A DNA stretch of 64,000 nt from Rivularia sp034931125 (GTDB taxonomy: Bacteria > Cyanobacteriota > Cyanobacteriia > Cyanobacteriales > Nostocaceae). The notes under the pieces are model-generated. The model was given only the letters and a program-made list of their open reading frames with translations, made no database searches and had not been told where the DNA came from. Made by a program: the position numbers and the translations under genes. The stretch lies in NCBI RefSeq assembly GCF_034931125.1, contig NZ_JAYGHM010000041.1, positions 1 through 64,000 of the forward strand, in the 5' to 3' direction. Below, piece after piece: positions 51,401 to 53,067 of this stretch; the stretch's first letter is position 1, and every line of letters begins with the position of its first letter.

Positions 51401-51658
51401 CTGCTGATTAAATAATGTAGGCTGCTCAAATCGATTTACAGTGGTATTTTCTTCGTCGTTGCTACCACTTTCAGCACCATTCTTCTTAGTTAAACTTTCT
51501 AATTCTTTTTCTACTGGTTCTGCACCGCTAGCAGTTTCTTTAATCTCTTTAGATACACCAAGCAATGAACTAGAATCATCTAAAGGTGCGCCCAAATTAG
51601 CGCTATCAATTAAAGATTCTCCCAATCCACCGTTGTTAAAGATATCAGAACCAGCCAT
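21434..51658 (-). CDS. Giant multidomain surface protein (10,074 aa), probable type I secretion substrate
   Basis: This is one uninterrupted frame of 30.2 kb with GGGGT before the ATG. Approximate order by residue: N-terminal leader without signal peptide; PPC-like repeats (150-720); 16 CARDB-like repeats (740-3030); linker/Ig-like region; beta-propeller (3920-4170); cadherin/putative-Ig repeats (4400-5320); RHS/YD-like segment (5500-5770); dockerin-like pair of calcium loops (about 5857-5915); hydrophobic segment and IPT-like domain; YVTN-type propeller (6590-6980); serine-hydrolase-like GFSQG (about 7283); DNA/RNA non-specific nuclease with YDKGHM (7811); Gln/Ile/Ser/Thr repeats (8072-8366, antisense to a pentapeptide gene); metalloprotease-like HELGH (8466-8470) and LMNTT; 8 PKD domains (8825-9515); three C-terminal repeats (9520-10074). 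It is likely an extracellular adhesin or matrix protein exported by the neighbouring ABC/HlyD pair. Confidence 0.9.
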   Translation of the reverse strand: MAGSDIFNNGGLGESLIDSANLGAPLDDSSSLLGVSKEIKETASGAEPVEKELESLTKKNGAESGSNDEENTTVNRFEQPTLFNQQPYIPPVPYRSNVDGADFLTGETGDGTKVNFSAFDSLSNSGAETVAAPLKFSQSQTEDNNLVIDGGEISGVLDEADRKQADVENFIDEYSLTTSTNNNLIKLEISSDEYGIYVQVFNEDTQEIIKDSINNNFSSITFAASPDINYGVRVISYSENQLGSYTVKATSPRLVSPKDEEIISVSSSEYKYTNDYYRLQNLKVGSLVRLDIYSSEESTNIEIIDANTLEVLIKEEISYDDENNASLVFIPASDTNYLVRIYNDNYDGINYTLDVKDENLREISVNERLVDNKIIEGGFNQEDITVIYESNEHKVDFYKLNGLEVDKTITIGSKDFYDDLYTSIELINIDTGEFLGGELSGKGYGFDFQQITFTPQKDINYAIRVGGLLKGYEFDSSEEYTYSLNVKETPNISLTKSINGELDDKDLRNLVEPSRFLDNYLFNDSKEGQIVALNVSSKDFNPNLEIINLDTQEVIHFFDKESTKFIDENYNYNARIVFAPEANTNYMAWVSTTEDGKIGDYSLTTEVLENISVINTIKTGGLDTDDIFHPNQEGKFVDEYRLANLTIGNTVKLDLKPTSDDFNPYLEVYSIDKSKYSIKESEDDNKKIYQLGYDKYIDTFESFDSQAFLIPEDGVEYFVRVTSENKGETGDYTLTTSTGKPNLEIYDVNINDGEDIVYYQPFNVSWDGINRESMDAAFGWYDSIYLSKDQEFNESEDILLRSVWIPSGELPLGIGETYNLGKSVTITNDLGKNPYLIFVADSQNNLIETKEDNYFVKQIEVKYPDFKIVPVDIQSTALIGDNIEIDWKVDNIGTADINGSWTDRIWISKDEVISEDDTLLFTKEYNESTSVNSGSSYPNNNISISIPLKEALNNEVEGSDGNNRIATANDISPNFELTTVDTYVAEINGNTNNENNFDQDYFKFYASPGDKIVVDILPREESDISNIYLNLRTKQNWWSASNEPWNEIYQLSYTFTDSDYKGEYYIQVFDNFSNNVKYTLKTTLETPNLITSQLRDGSYNLIFETDTEDKFKESDESNNFITRPIFLTSSQLIPDLEISVKPFNKTAVIGEEIEVTWTVTNTSENAQALADWSDSIYISTNDNIKESDIPVVVKSAAEKTPLQPGESYTFTEKVTLPNSIGNYNILVVTDTNNNQIETDEDNNVVKIPIEVIAPDLKVESLNGVSTAEFGETIELSWEIENTGKADAAAGNERIWLSTDEDAKYNPNKYFLLQPVNAVDSNYSSITGNSILPRSASVTLPSGIEWKESEYYIFVETDINDTTFESNEGNNISTSKAIYLSLPPIPDLTVDDVQVSETGKPSEEIKISWNVYNSDTETTVNGSWIDKIYLIAEKNYSSVDGYSLNDAIPLDTVSYTATIASLDKHGIINHKVNLPSDIADGDYRVIIVTDERDDIYEGTFENNNQGVSTGKLTIGRVDLTPKIIEVDTNPTSGDKITLRYEVTNNGSSATSGTWVDKIYLSTDSPENFSYSDRDLIKTIQHDTGLTDKQSYSKDAEIDLPLDISGERYLYVVTDATNNIGELNATNDAEENTVHQKLQIELAEYADLAVSDITVTEDTIGNPATINVGWKVTNIGTGAGKTDQWVDRIIASTDDKIGNSDDIVIATFNHTGFLDADSSNPDTSYYFRSEDIQLPSGFEGKYNLYVETGFSSIFENGLKDNNFNVAEKPFFVAPKEYSDLIVEKVETEVTTAETGETVKLTWTVKNDGITVTNTNSWSDSVVLYDSQGNSVFSQRYDRIGTLSNEDGKNTYTRTVDVELPLGLKADSYYFEVTTGDNSSLYESIYDNNNSKNNKHNQIAITPSPSPDLTVGEITAVTTATAGEKIDVTWEIENQSTNADAIGSWVDKIYLEEVGVTNPTTRYLGSFAYQGTLEAGKNYKRTEEFKLNRRIEGSYKIVVETNTTKSLFEPIDNNNKNNSESELLISLPDRPDLQIELDTIKVPDILAAGNTIPKNSIEFTVVNRGTVAATGTWTDKVFLSLDGEISNDDILIGSFVNGAALEALNTNTSSNIPDAKDSYRTVVTESFDIPKYLRSEAYIIVQADANNQIDEYPKDESNKLFQKVQIESLKPSDLVTSDVKVINEAFEGSEIKVSYKVTNQGVEETDRDRWTDSVWLTTEPNRRPQAELGDILLDNFTRNGGLQTSNDSIDVINYYENEVTVTIPNQVSGNYYITVWSDSNEEVTEDTFSNNSNFDNSVPTNNNSSTNPENEIDFNNFSSRPILVKLQPSPDLEVFNINIEEIPNPKAGELFKVTWEVKNNTEIGTTEDYWYDEVYISDKPTLGEKDAKEWKIGRYERNGKLNAREGYTGELETVLSPGVQGKYIIIKTNAGQQVWESVYTNNNEKDLQQDITTTPSDLEVIGIEVKPIEADNNNNYSGDATKIEWTVRNNGAPVWEGTRYWYDEIWISDKEDFSDRNATLTKIGFVPYSPTEQFGKGDIYTNSTEVVLPPGYDGEYYIHVSTNLSHDKNTSRFSGSLPEYGDNDSKRKSFEYRVHEDTSNNLNKTSINVTYREADLQISNVKYSEIDDINGIQSGETIEVTWDVINNGTRDTRENEWYDRIYLSQDGSLDRSDVYLGKYRRKGSLQINGSYQGKATITLPEGIDGDYQLLVFTDSNLVETPIVPNIGFEAVDRRLARVPEFDDEDNNIASISLPVTLRPSADLQVTEVIINADNSTSLAGQSFTIDYTVTNVDDEGDTPETQQEWTDLIYLSRDKYLDLNKDIFLKYVEHKGGLKAGESYTVENETLQIPLNLAGLYNNVEFDSASYYVFVVTDPTKTNVRGKVYEGENENNNDKHSDQALIIERPKEVDLVVQNDSITVKNQGSIVRSGNVGDEVEISWKVNNNSENTTSVNWSDAVYLSKDNNWDINDTLLGYYQYNKGLAGNSDYEAKITTFLPALTPTNDYRIIIRNDVYNQVWEGFGIGEKNNVVLASNQLEINAESLQLNVLEENISLGKEQERLYEIDVQANQTLRITLNGEEAAFNEIFVRYNEAPSGVDYDAASTGIIGDKQTATVSNTEDGKYYVLVRTVNGNSGNVNLIAEELPFGVTDVVTDRGGDSRYVTTNIYGAQFNDKAVVKLVRPGIAEYIPVNYKVVDNTHIQAIFDLTNAPHGLYDVKVINADGEEAVLPYRYLVERAIEQDVRIGLGGPRIIAPGEVGTYGVSLESLTNIDTPYVHFQFGVPELGENKKLSLLSDFLVPDSQRKDLKGLPYVQFTSNLRGEPDAKLSDDVPWASLISDVNTDGRILAPGYVVDLPNAGYVGSTFNVHTYPGLKELLEINPDLLESISDEEIAFKFNILATATVMNRDEFIAEQTSEALKLRTAILNDNEASTALVNLASNKETWTNSYLAALESAGLLRPEDGIPPIRENTKVISLMATLASGLLLGSAGDTILTDGGLVSFFSKVREWYGHKPDRETDARIPDLSKFDKKLTQVTHTSAFNVYVPFKKARVDLPPTVEVPRPSFDKFFNTDSVNNELASITGPIGYGEDNFIPLDAQLPYTINFETSSTSTSAVGEIRIVTKLDQDLDPRTFQLGGLRLGDIEVNVPTGRAFLQEEFDFSKSKGFNLRISAGLEPETNTVSWLIQAIDVKTGEIIQNPDIGLLLPNTEENIGSGFVSYTVLPSADIATGAAINSSARVFYNNAAPIDTAEAINIADGEAPGTTINVKPLGEEVNSDNSNYDSLQQVEGSENYLVSWKPLDDEAGSGIKHVTVYVAENGGDFKIWQRQTTDTEAVFSGNENSTYEFLALATDNAGNTEQPLLGINAPSDGSTVNLGTIPTVTETSQPEIIRTPKIDIPSTNELFIEARKAEIPTNLSDNNKPEFDKVLRPFTAQSFATNIQQSHGEIGAMAIAVMDNGDVIASGGSNRGSLYRFDREGGGSSNPFAILKYPVFDLALDKDGFLWGVTGGASLIKLDPQTGEIIKEYGDSITTGLAINSSDNLIYVASGNGIEVFNSETEEFEHYSDIRVDNLAINPRDGKLWATTYPKRGNVISFSEDGKATLMVEYDSPIDSIAFGEIGTQLEDIIFVSDNSGKLHMVDTASLESITIAEGGSRGEIVETTPDGKVLVAQSNQIDIFNPVLSPDVKAVFPAPGSTVALPQGKISITFDTDMFEGDIHDENSVFNPNNYQLIDFAGNIVNPLSVRYDKINRTALLEFNGIDAGEHKISILPSLESSAGLKMESGYNAQFTAISNFSDKVEFKFDNPRSNRQNQTVSYDVTITNTSAIDLQLPLMLVLDPAQYFNGEVIGAIGQNRDGAFLVDLQDSLDNGTLKAGESITNRTITVFNPDAYRVELAPGIYTLPYPNAAPTITSNPVVEAIANTEYNYQIQASDSDGVEFGYLLENAPDGMSVSENGLITWNPTEESAVNSKVEIYVFDKRGGYSKQEFIINVTGGNNKPVFNNISAITGATVTTQNSPSLSPSLTPSLLINAKEAQTLQIQIAATDLDNDKLTYWADNLPPGAVFDAKTAILTWTPGNNSAGIYENVTFVVTDGNERITQTATFLVEATNQLPTFKTIPSKIVREGESVRIQLKANDAEGDNLTYSSKLLPGGSKLDPLTGLFEWKPGFFQAGEFEIPFIVSDGESIVTQNAKITVLNANAAPVFEDIGKWYVQEGEQLRFRAFAYDADNPDFVPQEKNADGDLTILEGSLPTVNYTVSNLPQGATFDKDTAIFSWKPDFEDAGYKEVTFSATDDGDGTGFNASTSITIPITVYNTNRAPEIASFENISLNKGETQQVTIEVTDAEDDNLSLNLVREREAGFGIPDFIDFVDNGDGKATLNISPSDKDISGSYTFTLIAEEINRTDSETPLYTEKTFNINVLGNNDAPQIEYIGDKVAVVGETLKFDVLVKDNNQDDLTFEIVNKEDLPSGITLTPTGRYGKASFEWKLLAADEGILDKTYPVTIRVTDSGNGNGDEIFSSEQTFNINVRNSNTAPQLNPIPNLSPEGILTVKEAETFELQLTATDSDNDTITYLAKNLPQNASLDAKTGKLTWKPDYSQAGIYENITIIATDGNKQSEKTFSIEVENTNRAPVIVPLPTQIARENEFLRFNLSAVDYDVEGVVFSPITNLPEGATFDTRTGDFIWKPTYAQSAQYKLTFEVSDAGGAIGKRDVDILITDSNRNPQLKVSNRGVALGETLNFTLNGFDPDEKAQLTYSADILPEGATLNTETGEFKWTPNPGQVDDYSINFSVSDGISTVTENVLVKVALNPENPTVNLDLTPSFAVTPNQSVIVTTFADGFAEIDNLAVKVDGETKILDRFGRFEFIPTTAGKVFVEAIATDADGRVGRNSTVIKVRNPLDNNAPIVELDSAVNASRISEITDIFGEVSDVNLDSWKLEIASFGETSFKAIAQGENTVNENILAQIDPNKINNGFYQLRLTATDISGRTSTTETVVEINSTTKTSAYTREETDLTYTFSSLPLNFTRTYNSLDNTWRFSTDTNIQTNVALTGREELGVYEPYRVGTRLYLNTPTGERVGFTFAPQKQEISGLTYYSPQWVADAGVEYRLDSAIANLTLAGNRFYELNTGFAYNPASGDFNGAKFTLTAADGTQYLIDSKKGITEQIADGISLVYSDSGITSSTGETVQFVNNEQGFLKEIIAPDGTKVVYDYQDGNLVAVRNLSTGKVTRYGYNDSLLTLVSGNPGSAGESITYGETPQITDIQRDLGGVVQWNGYTVNGNSTGEIEQYTFGLREGEIESTATGIVLVSAEVTGGGLPSIAGSTLVATDGNYALFAIDNPGLNLISLTPSLSHSLTLKIAGDLDGNGAVDGDDSAELAMAIANNSNNIRYDFNRDGVVNAADMQILGSNYGFAANRAPIVNPTTVLTHTDLQAFIELDKLATDPEGDPIYFRLADSSNGIVSFTPDGKSVIFTPGDGYSGDEASFDLIADDGFSAAAPVTIRVDVSNAPLINLDIVNRSPRLDKGESTELVVVGDFKDQDDVILPASYLTFGSGNGLVADINQYGVLSGLSDGVEIVKVEKNGIQAVTAVRVGDLGVPTNEAEFYVALAESQGLDVYPGAVTLVEGVERQILVGIEGEIDSPDLRNASTGTRYFASNSDVLQVTEDGLITALDEGVANVTVFHGAAEYVLPVRVELPHLNEANLGTEGGAVQAADGSMVMIAPGALQEDTSVSIRQITKDDLTLEFPDDNFTFAGAIELNVGENPLDVAAQIAVPNIYGLEVGKEVFFMRQTEFPDETGALQSTWLVEESGIVGEDGMIRTSSPPWQGAKVAGTIAIAVPTFNYVVAPIAVKAAVGLTTLAFAHPLIGGVMFGAAVIGGLYVGATIFNKIKASLEVRSVPTVGLPYTTSTGVQLNLGQITSRTTPTTVIEVPSPSVINDNALVVEKVALDFDGEGAFISVDGRNFGTDSNDLLIDVRYGIESYTLDDIIIEVPDTSLRFRLPDTVPHDEDVQIYLKRKPIPLQEEKQKPKRDPLPIPYDEPYRVPFPIPQCIETAIVVNPLSDVVRLVQALHPEQIVQEDGVENLLEAVIPIGDPNKRDIPRYVGTTSDASLAYIPLTNSAEVSVIDVVGRRALDMNPDKDGVNGIKLRNASGARPTDIVVHPNNKYAYIADRNSGQIFVLDINPNSVNHNKHIDTIKIDDAPNGIRQIEINSDGTKLYATVSVGKNSGKGGIAVININPSDAPKKPTLPSSNKWHDKIGFIETKSGIEGISATPYDDKMIFTNRTRDAEGFGVLTITSSDPNQFAAKTSFTKLNLGSIYDSFDVNEAVAVTMMRDSETSEEYAFVAGRNGRMFGAGIPSIDGSGFASNIGIIKDPLGENPQLAGATRQVPMGLTTDISITSDNKYLYATYPGVNNTFVFDVEEMIATVRDKNVNELNSKPLDELNSKVGVAANLFDGDGPSSLFTGVSYGMDVASTRPLLNLVNPIGVSEEDTLRPTFTWNFEGEKHKDGDVCAIPEKKEEIKEVNLYVSVFPEEQGLLPDDTWTEITDLRSQNPNKDYNPNRILTAKWIKGPSVWNGDGIWTWKGGSIRGRKDSFKLPSELTLTAGQTYYWAVRAVGESTTPYEITNGQFETPLPKADENDLSKPFSSITILNRGFEKQAEAEIDFLIKDDELFSIASSVTRNDSDRGLVLHYDSQKADWYWEKQSKNTVTKEYNIPKGAKGKALVLVTDFPVERNTQTIKNKPNSYQNAGFAEAAADTLFASLVRLNQDNSIFKSPLHFIGFSQGATINSEIIQRIGTYFPNAYDGGTSGNKPDLQMTTIDAFNPNRETNFQTENKIIHDPKLKIWNNVTYADNYYQNINSNSSEIPSGSRLSQADFNKSLSPSDRANFTNSDENNHLRSLAWYAGTVNVNSDEYFYKLAEPSKNEQPQIEPIYRRLGDIEANFENSNPTTWYTPDHNNASFRHGEENAPWEGIGTGWFHSVLGSGNQTNLRPKNNTGRKQQARTEVWEDNTSLSRMRGDYAVPTLFNGNFDAIDYKNNLQLIPGWSFSPDDRDNRNDSGQNHLVEWSRIDTLGRHGELVGETQLDSNYALAMGSGGTSRIIHNPFVVPEWGELRFNIHAPTTSAGNKLKVFIKELGKDKFDLIKDISTNIAKGTPAAYEADLNQIGYGEDGFETFTADIDEKYRNKVVLLKFEYNGATIYLDDVFYQSEHLKFGNPTEARFDRAFNNDNKSELRSDNYLTNLLLEKPQYTVSYNKETLNPNWVGWQLNQSWLGDVPRSTTFKPDPQLPSGFAQVEQENYNNAAKRSLGYDKGHMIPSRDRKRSRKDNMATFITTNVLPQAVDNNRFFPGQNEPTPEEDDDNDENPQSGNSGASAWNNIENRVTNLVSEQGKELYIYAGGYGQKFEQGVDNQEREAVSSVFNWGNRDADYSTLHNRGINTPEWTWKTILILDQPGLDVADVTTNNASVETYITPNVPEPFRPNETWTEIAHPLNDLGFSRQSIINAEQWRNPETWRVQLSQLERILNGEQSGNNLTFNFLTNIRDENLRSQLKGENVSAPLLADKAITNDSINIFNSRNQLTSWHSGIPQFDSIEQSTFPLHTSQISTTQINAGHISTTQIGIPQISISKVGTQQISTNQISTSQISTFEVNPSQVGIFQIDAAQIGITQDSLFQADTWHMGTTQIDAIQDDFIEYSLPSSITPKQFGSFNNPSGVVVNTPVWHSGITEKGSFLDDSTQISSQQVGISQVSVTDISTGQVGISQVGTTQVGFSQTGTPQISSTQVGTSQISVLDISSFQAGITQIGSTEVNVIADNSAQVSTFENSILQDWVTTTLTSNTSFSQINPTKVTLPISIPLVQFFTIHNSVPTSTNTLQDNPLNLTLEITDLPTGQLAEAQVTEFTDQGIPNGGKILIDHNANELGWFIDTTPLDHSEFSHTLTDTALLATADSEAHGKYDLLTTILHELGHLAGFISGYNEFDRHIQTINGKKTFVADNFTATLSPDGSHLDSEAHPYDLMNTTLRPGVRKLPSLLNLQILNLLRSGESDPTLAQLTAPLTSDPLIGINNGTFDTPENWSTRGAANIIQGQAVLTEESRLNSSFTQNFIIPEEAKYLQFTILESDLDTSNLAPGDAFEVALLNNQNLSLAGTAAGLTHTDALLNIQHDGDAYFSNKVNISGTTSSGNQIDLNVTRTVTIDISHINANTEATLYFDLLGFGDKESRVVIDNVRILTDDILIPTANNDTATTNQGKPVTINVLDNDTDADGTINPSTIQIESAPVNGNITINDDGTITYTPSGNATVDTFTYTVKDNDNNTSNTATVNITINNSAPSIREIIVEPNLSEGIAATFSANAIDEEEITYSWNFGDNTPTLNGQSVTHTFLDNGTYTATLTVTDSNGASTVETLTLNVNNIAPTVTAGEDQTTIDFQAITFNGNYTDPGILDTHTIRWEFGDGTVVENELNPNYTYTNPGTYTATLSVTDKDGGSSSDTLQIQVNNAAPTITEITGDTNLEEGAIANFNATATSHGDDTLTYTWDFGDGSTTVEGETVNHQFADNGTYTVTLTVTNQGGSTQQTLTVNVDNVSPVVEALDNQITLQGTTVNFDGSFTDPGILDTHTIEWDFGDSFVATGILEPTHTYATPGTYNVTLTITDSDGAATQDILTVTVNNAAPTITELTGDTNINEGDTATFSANATDAGNDNLTYTWNFGDGAESQVGKIVNHKFVDNGTYTVTVTVEDTNGASTQQTLTVQVDNVAPTITEITGDTVINEGDTANYTATVTDPGDDKLTYSWNFGDGSTPKTGENVSHIFTDDGIYTVTLTVEDGDGGIATETITVTVNNVAPTITEITGDTNINEGDIATFKAIANDPGNDKLTYTWDFGDGSTPIQGDNVSHKYLDNGDYTVTLTVTDDDGASTTQTQTLTVNNLAPIVNAGISRTIIEGESITFNGSFNDSGILDTHSIKWDFGDGTVIEGEAADYLNPTHIYANPGNYTVTLTVTDNDGASTTDTLQLNVLEITKLKFQQEKLSLRVYEDSQLVEDVRGNQNKVVKPLAFERMQIVALNSDDLPNVLDDVTFHDNGEGIGITDGEDWNSKRKKRIDGDEVLQIRINSTDKYDSAKTAYVTVDRVQGFDKTIGGKVKIIALQGATVVGEQVYELTDKKQTITFTNDTIFDRLHLMAGDDNTEFTLRAAEFDAVKTNNTAPTYLKFSQRLMTLKVEENGTVVEQIRGSQNQPVADAFERIKVTAIDSEDNVKPLIDRTFHDNGEGIGITDGEDGNTSRKKRIDRDEILQLEIQANDNYNSALSAVVKVDRIQSIANNTDGGKVKIVAYRNGVIVGSKTYTIGSETEELYFLSNQAFDKLQLQAADDDTKFTFRSAEFETVHTAQPTTASLKFVLDKHRKATVYENNVLVNQIKAKQNQALDNVFERIEITAIDSEDGKWKKIDNTRVDQGEGIGIADGDDGNSGSRKRIDGDEALQLKILANDNYSTARGAILGLDRVQTNGSNGGVVKVVAMRGDTVVDEKLFNLDTRSGEINFNSDEDFDALRLMAGDESTKFTFKYLDFQVLLDGE
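21437..23105 (-). repeat. Three C-terminal domain repeats of the giant protein
   Basis: Three units of about 170-185 residues start with LKFQQEKLSL, LKFSQRLMTL and LKFVLDKHRK. Each contains a GEGIGI-DG motif with KRIDGDE or a variant, and ends in a D-x-TKF/TEF segment. The units end at the very C-terminus, so they are a candidate secretion or anchoring module. They are not RTX nonapeptides. I do not recognise the family. Confidence 0.8.
23110..25180 (-). repeat. Eight PKD domains of the giant protein
   Basis: There are eight domains of about 80-90 residues, each with a WxFGDG (or close) motif and a TVTLTVTD-like end strand. Alternating units resemble one another more than their neighbours (DTHTI units against DDKLTY units), which suggests duplication of a two-domain block. 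PKD domains are extracellular Ig-like spacers. Confidence 0.85.
25970..26520 (-). other. Metalloprotease-like domain of the giant protein
   Basis: The HExxHxxG signature HELGHLAG (26249-26263 encodes HELGH, residues 8466-8470) is followed by a possible third ligand in the DRH segment and a downstream Met-turn-like YDLMN. This resembles metzincin or matrixin zinc peptidases. GC content is clearly higher here than in the CARDB region. Confidence 0.6.
26561..27445 (+). CDS. Pentapeptide-repeat protein, 294 aa, fully antisense inside the giant gene
   Basis: This is a complete ATG-to-TGA frame with A(D/N)Lxx repeats throughout. It consists of two head-to-tail units. Each opens with a RYAxGER cap (ELHQRYADGER, then ELLRRYAAGER) and ends with NTTMPxG, which are features of real cyanobacterial pentapeptide proteins. 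Such repeats fold as a right-handed quadrilateral beta-helix. The frame is codon-aligned with the giant gene on the other strand, which reads there as Thr-Gln-Ile-Ser/Gly repeats. None of the 39 Leu codons is TTA or CTA and no Ser codon is TCA, exactly what keeps the opposite strand open. The ribosome binding site is weak (GGGAA about 7 nt before the ATG) and no clear promoter is seen. It may be expressed or may be the fossil of an inserted gene. Confidence 0.55.
   Translation: MDGKELHQRYADGERDFSGVDLREARIRGKRGSDPILKDAIFKGANLSGIISYHIDFSGADLSNACLEGTDIEYANLRGANLGGANLRSASLAETDLSSADLRNADLTSANISNANLTDANLLGANLSGIIQEGTLFCNTTMPDGSIYNDPTRVIEASELLRRYAAGERIFDKVILNRIDLSSAHMPGISLEEAILSNANLSRINLEDANLARVNFKSANLTGANLICANLLGADFTDADLRNADLSGADMTSVNLSGANLTGMKWEGALLDGVKLWNTTMPTGKLISGVKYID
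27690..28440 (-). other. Nuclease domain of the giant protein
   Basis: Residues about 7740-7990 of the giant protein have the layout of DNA/RNA non-specific endonucleases (NucA family): WVGWQLN upstream, YDKGHM (the DRGH-type motif with the catalytic His) at 28211-28228, then SRKDNMATFITTN with the expected metal-binding Asn region. Cyanobacterial NucA nucleases are extracellular or periplasmic, so this may be an active enzyme on the cell surface. Confidence 0.7.
34096..34129. repeat. GA-rich tract in the giant gene (1)
   Basis: GAGTGAGG-like units lie within coding sequence and encode Ser/Leu/Pro/Thr just before the dockerin-like segment. The tract is similar to 38083-38120 and to the arms in the ABC gene. 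Confidence 0.7.
38083..38120. repeat. GA-rich tract in the giant gene (2)
   Basis: GGAGTGAGGGA-like units encode a short Ser/Pro/Leu/Thr insertion (PSLSPSLTPSLL) inside a cadherin-like repeat. A shorter tract occurs at 35095-35113. Confidence 0.7.
42580..49432 (-). repeat. Sixteen CARDB-like repeats of the giant protein
   Basis: The units are about 115-150 residues. Most begin with DL, have a GExIxVxWxV strand, then WxDxIYLS and end near ExxNN. CARDB domains are Ig-like adhesion modules. One unit pair (about 930-1100) is interrupted by a PPC-like segment. Confidence 0.85.
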
Positions 51659-51720
51659 TTTATTACCCCGGTATTAAAAAATTGTTTTAGATGATTAAAA
51701 AAGTTTTATAATCAGCAGAT

Positions 51721-51772
51721 ATGAAGAATATTTTCTTCATGTGATTTAAGGACACGAGTCTTTTTCGCGTCC
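51721..51772. promoter_or_regulatory. Two hairpins between the 249-aa gene and the giant gene
   Basis: ATGAAGAA/TTCTTCAT (51721-51740) forms an 8-bp stem with a 4-nt loop. Bases 51750-51757 pair with 51765-51772 (8 pairs, one G-U on the minus strand). Neither has a strong minus-strand U tract, so an attenuator or processing site is as likely as a terminator. Confidence 0.4.
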
Positions 51773-51865
51773 AATCAAATATGTTTTTCTTTGAAAAGAG
51801 ATTAATGATTAAAGTAAAAGGGAAGATTAATGTTCTTCCCTATAAATGCTCAAATCTACGTAAAC

Positions 51866-52615
51866 TTAAACGCTCATTGCAAATACATCTTTACTTTCTT
51901 CTTGCAATTCGGAGGGTACTTCTACAGTTGCTTCTTGTGGTAATTGAGCTAAAAACTTGTTATTAACCAATTCTGAATATGTAGCTACATCAGTCTGCCA
52001 ATTTTCAATAGCTTTGTGGAGATTTTCTTGTTTTTCTTCCTTAGTTTCTCCTTCTAGTTCGTAGGAGAAGCTTCCGTTGAACATTACAATAGGTGTAGAA
52101 GTTTCATCTTCTTTTCTCAATGCTGCTTCGCTGATGTTGAGATACATCGAAGCGCGTTCGTATTTGTACACTAAATTCAAAGATGCACGCATTGGCTCAA
52201 CTCCAACTGAAAGCCATGCTGCATTTGGAGATAGTAAGCTTTCCATATACTTACCTGTTGGATCTTCCTTGTAACCGCGAGGGTTAATGCCAACTGCTTC
52301 AATTTCTATGTTAGGTAATGCTTTGACAAATTTGGATGCAATTGAAGCAATTTGTAGTGAGGAAATGTCTCGATCGCCAACTGCTTCCATAAAGATAATA
52401 CGGTTGGTTTCTGCAACAATACTGATAACGTTGTCGCTTGAGTCAGTGAAGGTTAACTGCGCGTTTTGCTGAGTGTAAACAGGTTGACGTGCTAATTTAA
52501 AGTCTTGTGGAATGATACCGCTCAATTGAAGGAATTCGGCATTTACTACTGAAGGGGAGAGCTTGTCACTAGCTACTACAAATACTACGTCTTGAATTTT
52601 TATATTCTTGCTCAT
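51866..52615 (-). CDS. Conserved-looking hypothetical protein, 249 aa
   Basis: The start is well supported (AAAGGA about 5 nt before the ATG). The protein is soluble and of mixed alpha/beta appearance, with a Glu-rich C-terminus. I do not recognise a family. There is no signal peptide and no membrane segment. It is the only gene between a 450-nt leader and the giant gene, on the same strand with a 207-nt gap, so it may be co-transcribed with the giant gene. A cytosolic partner or chaperone of the exported protein is possible but unsupported. Confidence 0.65.
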   Translation of the reverse strand: MSKNIKIQDVVFVVASDKLSPSVVNAEFLQLSGIIPQDFKLARQPVYTQQNAQLTFTDSSDNVISIVAETNRIIFMEAVGDRDISSLQIASIASKFVKALPNIEIEAVGINPRGYKEDPTGKYMESLLSPNAAWLSVGVEPMRASLNLVYKYERASMYLNISEAALRKEDETSTPIVMFNGSFSYELEGETKEEKQENLHKAIENWQTDVATYSELVNNKFLAQLPQEATVEVPSELQEESKDVFAMSV

Positions 52616-53067
52616 ATTGTTCCTTTAATAGTTGTTTAATTTAATTGCGAACAGCACGTAGAATCTGCACTTCTTTTGAATAAAGAACTGTTAATAATTT
52701 ATCTATGTGCTTGTAAGTATTGAAACTTGTGTGGAAGTCGTAGGACACAGTATTTACTGTCCTGTTACGAAGGGAGAAGGTTGATTTGAGAATGGGAAAT
52801 CAGCTTTCTGCCTACTGTTTAGTTGTAATCTTCCTTTGGATAGATAAACATGAGAATATTTACCGAAATTTATCCGGAAAAAGAAATTTCCGTGAAAGTC
52901 AGGTTTATATGTGGGTGTTTTTAAAGTTGTTGTGAAGTTGTTCGGGGTTTGTGTAACTCGATGATGAAATTGGTATTTACTATGTGGTAGGTATTCTAGG
53001 TGGTTTGTTGTGGTAACGGTAGCTAGGTACGTGTGTTAGTTAGATGCAACTATTATGTTTAGACTCA
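52616..53067. other. Long leader region with hairpins upstream of the 249-aa/giant gene pair
   Basis: No gene is seen in 452 nt. On either strand ACAGTA-TT-TACTGT (about 52748-52761, inside AGG..CCT) folds into a hairpin. CGGAAA-TTTCTT-TTTCCG on the minus strand forms another near 52876-52893, next to a second ATTTATCCGG arm. This is a plausible structured 5' leader or promoter region for the long transcript. Confidence 0.45.
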
